Origin: CAYUUW01 sp964448005
Lineage (GTDB): Bacteria > Patescibacteriota > Gracilibacteria > UM-FILTER-43-11
Length of the DNA stretch: 8,704 bases
Reading direction: 5' to 3'
Assembly (NCBI GenBank): GCA_964448005.1
Contig: CAYUUW010000053.1
Location: forward strand, 1 to 8,704
The first letter of the stretch is position 1, and every line of letters begins with the position of its first letter. The notes beneath the pieces are model-generated. The model saw nothing but the letters and a program-made list of their open reading frames with translations, was not told where the DNA came from and made no database searches. The translations under genes and the position numbers were made by a program. This document shows positions 1 to 6,300 of the stretch, piece by piece.

Positions 1-985
1 AGACGATCCGGACGGTTTCGGCCCGGGAGAATTTGAGGCGGCGAAGGATGCCCTGAGCCATCTGGGCGGAAAGCTCCGCATGGTGGTTGAAATGGATGCG
101 GTCCGCCCCTTCCGAAAAGGTCTGCGGCTTGCCGATGTCGTGCAGCAGCAGGGCCCAAACCAACGGCTTGATGGCCCATGGCGGAGGCATGTCGTGCAGC
201 GATTTGAGCAGATGGGTGAACACGTCGCCCTCCCGGTGATATTGGACAGGCTGTCGAACATTGCGGCAGGCTTCCAATTCCGGCAAAAGCCTGCCCAGCA
301 AGCCAAATTCGCTCAGCTCCTTGATCGCATGGGCCCGGCTGGGGTGCAGCAGCATCTTGGTCAGCTCGCTCTGGACCCTTTCCTTCGAGACGCCGTCGAT
401 GAGATGGGCCAGATCCGCAATGGCCTGGCGGGTGCTGGGAGCGTACTGGAGATCGAATCGATTGCGGAAGCGGACGGCCCGAAGCAGGCGAAGGTGATCT
501 TCTTTGATGCGCTCATGGGGCTCGCCAATGAAGCGAAGGGTTCGGCCGCGAATGTCCTTTTGACCCCCTACGTGGTCGATGATGCGATTGGCGATGGGGT
601 CGTAGAACAGACCGTTGACGGTGAAATCGCGCCGCAGCGCATCGGCTTCGGCATCGGAAAAAAGCACAGCGTCCGGCCGGCGCCCATCGGAGCCGCTGGA
701 ATCGGAGCGGAAGGTCGCGACCTCGAACGCATGCCCATTGACGAGGGCCAGCATCACGCCAAAGCGCTTGCCGACAGGGACGATCTTCACGCCTTCCTCC
801 AGGGCCAGCTTCTCTTCCAACGGCAGTAGGATGCCCTCGATCTCCTCGGGCTTGGCCGAGGTGGCGATGTCGTAGTCCTCCGGCTCGTGGCCCATCAGCC
901 AATCGCGCACGCAGCCCCCGGCAAAGTAGGCCTGGAACCCGGCGGCCTGGAAAGCGGCGACGATGTGGGTGGCGGTGTCTTTCAT
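1..985 (-). CDS. cca: tRNA nucleotidyltransferase (CCA-adding / poly(A) polymerase family) with HD domain, 3' end missing
   Basis: The family adds or repairs the 3'-terminal CCA of tRNAs from CTP and ATP in the cytoplasm; some members are poly(A) polymerases or add only CC or A. 328 codons are visible from ATG at 985-983, and the frame stays open to the left edge. Class II motifs appear in order: GGCVRD (residues 23-28), the metal-binding DYD (37-39), RRDFTVNGLFYD (118-129), DHVGG (137-141) and EDHLRLLRAVRF (162-173). An HD-type phosphohydrolase domain follows, with H258, LLHDIGKP (280-287, HD pair H282/D283) and H301/H302. Related HD-bearing enzymes are usually 400-480 residues, so roughly 70-150 are missing. 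The start is fixed by the MKDTATHIVAAFQAAG lead-in to the nucleotidyltransferase fold. There is no Shine-Dalgarno. The family call is secure; full CCA-adding specificity rather than A-adding or polyadenylation is not provable here. Confidence 0.93.
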   Translation of the reverse strand, partial: MKDTATHIVAAFQAAGFQAYFAGGCVRDWLMGHEPEDYDIATSAKPEEIEGILLPLEEKLALEEGVKIVPVGKRFGVMLALVNGHAFEVATFRSDSSGSDGRRPDAVLFSDAEADALRRDFTVNGLFYDPIANRIIDHVGGQKDIRGRTLRFIGEPHERIKEDHLRLLRAVRFRNRFDLQYAPSTRQAIADLAHLIDGVSKERVQSELTKMLLHPSRAHAIKELSEFGLLGRLLPELEACRNVRQPVQYHREGDVFTHLLKSLHDMPPPWAIKPLVWALLLHDIGKPQTFSEGADRIHFNHHAELSAQMAQGILRRLKFSRAETVRIV

Positions 986-995
986 GTCACAAGGA

Positions 996-1004
996 AGTAT
1001 AGCA
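996..1004 (-). promoter_or_regulatory. Extended -10 element upstream of the tRNA nucleotidyltransferase gene
   Basis: Read on the minus strand, TGCTATACT matches an extended -10 (TGN plus TATACT). No good -35 lies 16-18 bases upstream (ATCAAG at 1024-1019), as is common for extended -10 promoters. The predicted transcript start (about 989-990) leaves a leader of only about five bases before the ATG at 985, so the mRNA may be nearly leaderless. This is inferred from sequence match alone. Confidence 0.45.
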
Positions 1005-1019
1005 GAGGGGGCGTGAAGC

Positions 1020-1048
1020 TTGATTTATTTATCTATGTTTTATAAAAT
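1020..1048 (+). promoter_or_regulatory. Sigma70-like promoter for the small ORF at 1073
   Basis: TTGATT (1020-1025), a 17-base AT-rich spacer and TAAAAT (1043-1048) form a good sigma70-type promoter facing right. The start would be near 1055, leaving an SD-less leader of about 18 bases before the ATG at 1073. The promoter is divergent from the one proposed for the tRNA nucleotidyltransferase gene. Confidence 0.5.
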
Positions 1049-1072
1049 AAAAGTTGATTTAAAAGCACAACT

Positions 1073-1189
1073 ATGAAAAATGAGGCGGAAGAATGCATGG
1101 AGAATCTGGAGATGAAAGGAAACAGGGAGATTTTGGAAAAACGCTACAAACAGTCATTGGATTCCGGCGAAAGCGATTTGGCCGTCTGA
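1073..1189 (+). CDS. Possible small protein, 38 aa, unknown function
   Basis: ATG at 1073 opens a 38-codon frame ending in TGA at 1187-1189. The product begins MKNEAEECMENLEMKGN and ends GESDLAV. It is rich in Glu, Lys, Asn and Ser, has one Cys, no membrane segment and no signal peptide, and the middle could form one amphipathic helix. Support: a sigma70-like promoter sits about 25 bases upstream, and the codon mix (GAA, AAA, GAT, CTG, GGC) resembles that of the other genes. Against: no Shine-Dalgarno (though none of the window's genes has one), no recognised family, and short length. It lies between the divergent tRNA nucleotidyltransferase gene and the oppositely oriented RNA-like segment. 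It could also be an eroded remnant of a longer gene. Confidence 0.4.
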   Translation: MKNEAEECMENLEMKGNREILEKRYKQSLDSGESDLAV

Positions 1190-1204
1190 TCCAGATGAGC
1201 CTGA

Positions 1205-1243
1205 ACGGAAAATAAAAAAGAGTCCCGACGGAAGGTCGGGACT
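1205..1243 (-). terminator. Strong rho-independent terminator, minus strand
   Basis: On the minus strand AGTCCCGAC (1243-1235) pairs perfectly over nine bases with GTCGGGACT (1229-1221) around a five-base loop. It is followed by C, six T, A and four T (1220-1210). In the plus direction the hairpin is followed only by TTGAGCG, so it is a terminator for leftward transcription. No protein gene feeds into it from the right on that strand, which is the main reason to propose a non-coding transcript between 1516 and here. Confidence 0.85.
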
Positions 1244-1516
1244 TTGAGCGAACCTGATGGTCGCTCGGTGGCGAAGGAGGCAATGAGCAAGCGGTGTCGC
1301 TCAGCACTTGTTCATCGACCGAACCTCGCCGTGGGAGCCGCCGGGGCTGGCCTCCTGAAGGGTTGGCGGCTGAAGTTGCGGAAGGCCCTCGTTCGTCGAG
1401 GAAGAGGTGCCGAGGACGAAAGCGCTATTGGGCGGATGATTCGGATCCATGGTTCACCAGACTGTCAGCGCCAGATGCATGAGACAGGAAGTCTGCTCAA
1501 GGCCTGGATCATTGAC
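1205..1516 (-). ncRNA. Candidate structured non-coding RNA, about 310 nt, unknown family
   Basis: The stretch is bounded by a sigma70-like promoter (1523-1552) and a strong intrinsic terminator, and neither strand has a convincing protein frame. It can fold extensively. TTGAGC near the 5' end (1500-1495) is complementary to GCTCAA next to the terminator (1249-1244). GATCCA (1511-1506) can pair with TGGATC (1449-1444). CTGTC and GACAG enclose a loop at about 1488-1462. CCTCG and CGAGG form a hairpin at 1401-1387. GCCGCC and GGCGGC bracket 1369-1336. GAGCGA and TCGCTC form a hairpin at 1266-1246. I looked for hallmarks of RNase P RNA, tmRNA and SRP RNA on both strands and found none. A 6S-like rod with a closing stem is possible but unproven. 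A highly divergent known RNA or a plus-strand transcript are the alternatives. Confidence 0.4.
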
Positions 1517-1522
1517 GGGAAG

Positions 1523-1552
1523 AGTTTAGGATAGCGCCGACCATTGAGTCAA
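1523..1552 (-). promoter_or_regulatory. Sigma70-like promoter driving leftward transcription of the RNA-like segment
   Basis: On the minus strand TTGACT (1552-1547) is followed after 18 bases by TAAACT (1528-1523). The -35 has five of six consensus bases. The predicted start is near 1516. The nearest leftward downstream landmark is the terminator at 1243-1205, with no convincing ORF between. Confidence 0.5.
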
Positions 1553-1607
1553 CAGGTATTTTTCAACTCCTGCTTGCATATGAAAAGGGACAGTCATTTC
1601 AATTCCT

Positions 1608-1635
1608 CGCCCCTTGTTCAGGGCGCCATTTTTTT
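1608..1635 (+). terminator. Weak possible intrinsic terminator upstream of the aminopeptidase gene
   Basis: CGCCC (1608-1612) can pair with GGGCG (1621-1625) around an eight-base loop, followed by CCA and seven T (1629-1635). It would stop rightward transcription entering from the small ORF region. The stem is short, and the segment overlaps the proposed aminopeptidase promoter, so this may be coincidental. Confidence 0.3.
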
Positions 1636-1645
1636 GCTATTTTTG
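1614..1645 (+). promoter_or_regulatory. Possible promoter of the aminopeptidase gene
   Basis: TTGTTC (1614-1619), an 18-base spacer and TATTTT (1638-1643) are a passable sigma70 pair. The same bases read as TATTTTTG also fit the Bacteroidota -7 consensus TAnnTTTG with TTG 21 bases upstream, so the site does not decide the lineage. A transcript start near 1650 would give a leader of about 25 bases lacking any Shine-Dalgarno. TAATAC at 1659-1664 is a weaker alternative -10. Confidence 0.4.
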
Positions 1646-1674
1646 AATGCGTAACCCCTAATACACAAACCAAC

Positions 1675-3174
1675 ATGATGGACCTCAAAGCGATCCTGGC
1701 CCTGCTGGAGCCCAAGAACCAGAACCTTCCGCCCATCAGGCTGGAAAGCTCCGCCGCCAAATACAGCCGAGTGAACGCGCTGGTGTTCCAGGGCGAGGAA
1801 AAGGCCGCCGAGAAGCGCTTTCCGGCACTGAAAGGCAGAAAGGATTTCGGCAAGAAGAAGGAGCTGACCGAGGTGATCAAGGCCGACCAGGCCCTGTGGG
1901 CGCACGGCCTTGGCAAAAAGGAGAAGATGACCCCTCGTGAAATCCGCCGGCTGTATGGCCGGCTGTACCTTTCCGGCCTTTCGGGCAAACCCAAGCAGAT
2001 CGTCATTGAATGCCCGCCGGAGTGGGTGGAGATGGCCGCGCTGGGCATCCATGTGGCGGCGCTGAACCCGGCGCTTTTCAAAAAGGAGAGCTCCAAGGAA
2101 AAGGCCCCTGAGGTGGTCCTGGTGAATGCGGAATTCAAGGCCAGGGCCGCCGAGGCCAAAAAGGCCCTGCAGCGGGGGCTGAACACCGCCGAGGCCCGGA
2201 ACCTGATGCGCCTGCTGGGCTCGATGGGTCCCAACAGCCTGCGCAGCACAGTCTATGCCGAAGTGATCAAGGCCTTGGCCAAGAAATGGGGCGTGGCGGC
2301 GAAGCACTGCAGCAAAAAGGAGCTGGAAAAATACGAGCTGCTCAACGCCGTTTCGCTGGGCAGCAGCCGACCCTCGCAACTGCTGATGCTGAGCCTGCAC
2401 CCGGCAGCGGGCCCCAGCAAGACCTGCACCGTCATGGTGGGCAAGGGCCTCTGCTTCGATTCCGGCGGCGTGCAGGGCAAAGGCGACCAGATGCGCCACA
2501 TGAAGCAGGACATGGCGGGCAGCGCCGCCCTGCTGGGCACCGTGCTGGAGCTGGTGAAGAACAAGCGCAGGATCAAGGAGAGCGTGCATTTTCTGCTGCC
2601 CTTGGCCGAGAACATGATGGGCAACGACGCCATGCGGCCGGACGATGTGTGGACGGCCGGAGACGGGCAGAAGGTGGAGATCATGCACACCGATGCCGAA
2701 GGCCGCCTGGTGATGGCCGATGCGATCTGCTACGCCAAGAACAACCTGAAGGGCATCCGCCGGGTGATGACCGTGGCCACCCTGACGGGCAGCTGCGCCA
2801 TGGCCCTGGGCGAGGTATACACGGGCGTGCTGTGCAGCGACAAGGAGCTGGCCAGCCACGTGGAGAAAATGGGCGAAGAGAGCGGCGACCTGATGCATGT
2901 AGGCCCCTGGGACCTGGAGTACGACGACAACCATTCCGCCGTGGCGGATACGGCGAACCTGGGCCAAAAGCAGCGCAGCGGGGGCTGGCTGCAGGCAGGG
3001 TTCTTTTTGAACCGCTTTGTGCCCAAGGGCAAAGATGGCGAGAATGCCGCGCAGTTCTGCCATTTCGACATTGCCGGCTCGGTGGACATGTACCAGGCCG
3101 GCAGGCCTTGGAGGAGAAAGGGGCTGTCCTCGGGCGTGGGGGTGGGCTTTTTGGGCCGCCTGCTGGCGGAATGA
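1675..3174 (+). CDS. pepA: M17 family (leucyl) aminopeptidase, cytosolic metalloenzyme
   Basis: Releases N-terminal amino acids from peptides in the cytoplasm; family members are two-metal hexamers used in protein turnover. The 499-residue length is typical: a poorly conserved N-terminal domain (about 1-165) and a conserved catalytic C-terminal half. Active-site elements: VGKGLCFDSGG with K257 and D262, K269, MKQDMAG with D279, and HTDAEGRL with D340, E342 and R344. These correspond to the bovine lens enzyme ligands Lys250, Asp255, Asp273, Asp332 and Glu334 and catalytic Lys262 and Arg336, so activity is expected. LTGSCAMALG (371-380) follows. Oddities: His338 replaces the usual Asn of NTDAEGRL, and K269 to D279 is one residue shorter than in bovine or E. 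coli enzymes. Two adjacent ATGs (1675, 1678) could start translation; no SD precedes either. Monocistronic, bounded by its own terminator. Exact residue preference is unknown. Confidence 0.96.
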   Translation: MMDLKAILALLEPKNQNLPPIRLESSAAKYSRVNALVFQGEEKAAEKRFPALKGRKDFGKKKELTEVIKADQALWAHGLGKKEKMTPREIRRLYGRLYLSGLSGKPKQIVIECPPEWVEMAALGIHVAALNPALFKKESSKEKAPEVVLVNAEFKARAAEAKKALQRGLNTAEARNLMRLLGSMGPNSLRSTVYAEVIKALAKKWGVAAKHCSKKELEKYELLNAVSLGSSRPSQLLMLSLHPAAGPSKTCTVMVGKGLCFDSGGVQGKGDQMRHMKQDMAGSAALLGTVLELVKNKRRIKESVHFLLPLAENMMGNDAMRPDDVWTAGDGQKVEIMHTDAEGRLVMADAICYAKNNLKGIRRVMTVATLTGSCAMALGEVYTGVLCSDKELASHVEKMGEESGDLMHVGPWDLEYDDNHSAVADTANLGQKQRSGGWLQAGFFLNRFVPKGKDGENAAQFCHFDIAGSVDMYQAGRPWRRKGLSSGVGVGFLGRLLAE

Positions 3175-3244
3175 GTAACCTGCGCCTTTCCCACGAACGC
3201 TAGGGGGCGGGTGAGTTCCTCCCCCACCCACAGGCATTGCGCCT

Positions 3245-3271
3245 AAAACCCATTGATGAAATGGGTTTTTT
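3245..3271 (+). terminator. Rho-independent terminator after the aminopeptidase gene
   Basis: AAAACCCAT (3245-3253) pairs with ATGGGTTTT (3261-3269) around a seven-base loop, and T runs through 3271. It lies 70 bases after the aminopeptidase stop codon and separates that gene from the following operon. Confidence 0.85.
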
Positions 3272-3281
3272 GTGCTAAAAT
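3253..3281 (+). promoter_or_regulatory. Sigma70-like promoter of the large two-gene operon, embedded in the terminator
   Basis: TTGATG (3253-3258), exactly 17 bases, then TAAAAT (3276-3281) preceded by TGC, an extended -10. The -35 lies in the loop of the upstream gene's terminator hairpin. Transcription should start near 3288, leaving a leader of about 15 A/T-rich bases before the ATG at 3303, with no SD (AGGGA at 3284-3288 is too far and would be at the start site). Confidence 0.65.
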
Positions 3282-3302
3282 GCAGGGATTAATTTAAAAA
3301 TC

Positions 3303-6300
3303 ATGACCGGAAATAACCCTCCCTCAAGCATCGTGCCGGACCTAGATGATGAAGGGGAAGCAAAATTGGGCGAAGGCCTGACATCCATTGCCGACGGTGG
3401 CGACAGAGCCGAAAGCGTGGAGCTTGATTCAGGTGAAAACGCCCTAAAAGAAGTCCGCAGATGCCTCACACAATTGCTTTTGGCCAAAAGCAAGTATCCC
3501 TCCAACTACAAGGATGCCTGGAGTTCCTGGCATGCAAAGTTCGAACAAGCCTACCAGGCTGCGATAGAAAAGAATGTGGAGGAGTCTGACCTGGCCCAAC
3601 TGACGGAAGGCTACCACGCCCTTCGGCGCCTGCTGATGGTCGAAGAAGGAAAGGCCTTCGCTAAGACTATGGGGAAAAGCCCATTGGAAAGGATCATAGA
3701 AAAGGCACGGCAGAAAAGGAGAAATGTGGGGTTGGTAGAGGCGAAAAAATACATTTTGGAAAAGCTGGCCCAAGGGGAAGCCTTGGAAAAGCTGGCCCAG
3801 GCCGTGGGGCAGAGCGCCTTTGAGCAAGAGCTGCAAGTTGCCGCCTGGCAGGCTTTGGCCAGCGGCGAAGCCGAAGCGATAGCCCAAACCATAGAAAGAA
3901 AAGGGTACGACGAACTCCGGGCAAGCACATCGCCAGAGGATCTTTTGGCATCCTGGACGAATTCCGATTGGGATGAGCTAGGCAAAGCGATAAGGCTGAC
4001 CCAAAGCTATCAGGAAAAACAGGGTCAGGTCGAAAGCTCGGGCGAAAAACTGGCAGACCCGATGGATTTGGAAGAGATTCACAGGAGAATAGCCCAGGCG
4101 GACCCCACCCAATTGATGAGTGATTTGCGGGCGCAGGGGCTCAAGCCAAAAGCAGATGCGTGGAAGATGCTGCTTGAAAAGCAGCCTGGATCCAGCGATG
4201 AACCAAAAACGGAGGAGGTCGCAATCGATGAGATCATGTTGGAGCTATGGCGAGAGGGACAAAGAATAGGGAAGGAGCCCTCTTTTGGGCTCGCTGAAAA
4301 AAGAGATGAACGCTTGACGGAATTGCTGGCGGAGAGAAGGAAAAAAGCAGAAGAAAGAGAGGAGCGCTTAGGGAAGAAGCAAGATAGGGTCAAGAAATGG
4401 AAAGAGGAAGGAACAGAAAGAAGGGCCAAGGTGGAAAAAGAGATGGAGGAAATTCGGGCGGCGGAAAAAGCCGCACGGGCCAGGCTGAACGACATGCTGA
4501 GGATCAGCTACGACAGGCACTACGGCGAAGCCGAACTGGCTAGCGTAAAAGAAGATTGGAACGTTCCTTCAAAAAAGATAGAGCAGCTGATAGAAGATTT
4601 CCATGCCGTGCGCCGATTCTTGATGCTGGCCAAGGACAGCCCAGACCCGGCTGTGCTGAAAAAAAAGGAGAAATTGGAGGAAGCGATCGCCGAAGGAAAA
4701 AGGCTGGAGAGCCTGCGGAACCTGGCCGACCCCGCCCTTTTCCGGAAAGCGGCGAATGCTGTTTTTAAAAAGGACGGGGATCACAAAAGCCTTTGGGAGA
4801 AATACCTCAGAAACATCAAAAAAATTCCTGGCCTTCGCGACAGTGAAGCCTCTCGGGGCTTCGAGACATTCTATGGAATCAATCAATGGCTGCAGGCCGA
4901 TCTGGAAGCATTGGCCAAGATGGCGCAATCGCCTGAGGAGACCCAATCAGGCCAGCCTGCCATAGCCCCTGAAAGCCCAAAAGCAGACGAAGCGACAGCT
5001 GCTCCTGCCCAGACGGTAGCAGCAGAGACAAAACTCCGGCCCCTCATCGTCCGCGTTTCCAAACGGGATTTCCAGCTGCCCCAAGACGATTGGATAGAGG
5101 CCGAGAAAGTTCTTTCCGAAGCACTCTTTCACATGGAGGCCTACCCCCCCACGCAAGCCGAAAGAAATTATTTGATTTTCGCGCTTAGCAAAATCCATCC
5201 AGGCTCGCCAAAAGCTAAAGGAAGCCAGAAGACGGAATCAGGATGGGAGATGGGGAGCCTTTTAGGTATCAGGGATGCCGTATTAAAAGGGAAGTTGAAG
5301 GAAGACTGGAATGCTTCTGGATATTTTTCTGACTATCGGCTCGCAGATTTGGACTGGAAGTTGTGGATAGAAAGAATCCAGGACCTGCCTTCCGTGGAGC
5401 AGGTCTCGAAAACCAAATTCAACCTTCGAGAAGTACCATCGCAGGAAGTGGAAAAGCCTAACGGCTTCGACGAATTCGCATCCTGGTTAAATGGAAAAAT
5501 AGAAGAAGAGCAACCAAAGGAGAGAGTAAGGATGAAAACCGATCTGGTGAAAATTCTAAGAACACTCTCCCAATTGGAAAAAGGCCAGTCAGTAAAATGG
5601 GAACAGGACCTAAAAAAATCGGCAGGAGAAGTAATGGCTCGCCCCGAGATTCAAGGATGGAAGCCGGAAAATTTCAGACTGGCGCAGGATGAGCTTCTGC
5701 TCAGAGGCATGAAACCAACTCCCCCTAAAGCAAAGCCAGCACCCAAGGCCAAGGCTGAAGAAGGGCCATTGACAGGCGGACTGCTGGATGCCCAAGGTGG
5801 ACTTCTGGACCGTACGGAAGATCACTTGCTCCATCCGACCAATCCCTGGCCAGCAACCCTTACAGCTGATTTTTGGGCAGTTGATTTGGAGCACCTCGAT
5901 TGGCCAGATTTCCCTCCAGACTTTTGGCAGGCTGATCTAAAATCCCTCGATTTGAATCAGCTTAAAAATAGGGCCCTGGAGCTTGCGCCCAAAGGAAGCG
6001 CTGAACAAGAGCAGGTCGTAAAATTTTTTGAGGGATACGAAATTGGTAGCGGCAAACTTAATGAAGCGGTAAAAAAAGCCATAGAGAATGGCATCCGGGC
6101 CATCAAAGGCTTTGTGGAACGAGTAGATGGGGGAAATTTGGCCACGGAGAAGGAAAAACAGGCCGAATTCCAGCGGCTTTTAATGGGAGGCCTAAAGAAA
6201 GTGGAGAAACTGAGAAACAGGGTCCTGGAACTTGCTCCGGAAGGAAGTGCGGAAAAAGCGCAGATCGAGAAGCTTTTTGAAGCCTATGAAAAATGGAAAC

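Noticed and set aside
80..829. 249-codon plus-strand frame
   Set aside because: It is antisense to the tRNA nucleotidyltransferase gene, whose motifs are unambiguous on the minus strand.
1465..1512. 15-residue minus-strand peptide frame just after the predicted start of the candidate RNA
   Set aside because: Too short to support as a leader peptide; no SD and no codon run that suggests attenuation.
1205..1516. RNase P RNA, tmRNA or SRP RNA identity for the candidate RNA
   Set aside because: The conserved core strings of these RNAs are not seen on either strand; an identification would be unsupported.
1244..1534. 96-codon plus-strand frame in the intergenic region
   Set aside because: Arg/Gly/Ala-rich with no family resemblance, no promoter or SD, and overlaps the segment with strong minus-strand transcription signals and pairing.
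1638..1645. Assignment to Bacteroidota from a TAnnTTTG promoter match
   Set aside because: Only one gene shows it, and the other promoters fit sigma70 consensus better; one eight-base match is weak evidence.
2286..3203. 305-codon plus-strand frame inside the aminopeptidase gene
   Set aside because: Off-frame shadow, Arg/Gly/Gln-rich; the overlapping frame carries all M17 catalytic motifs.
1618..3237. 539-codon minus-strand frame opposite the aminopeptidase
   Set aside because: His/Gln/Ala/Gly-rich shadow created by the G/C-ending codons of the real gene.
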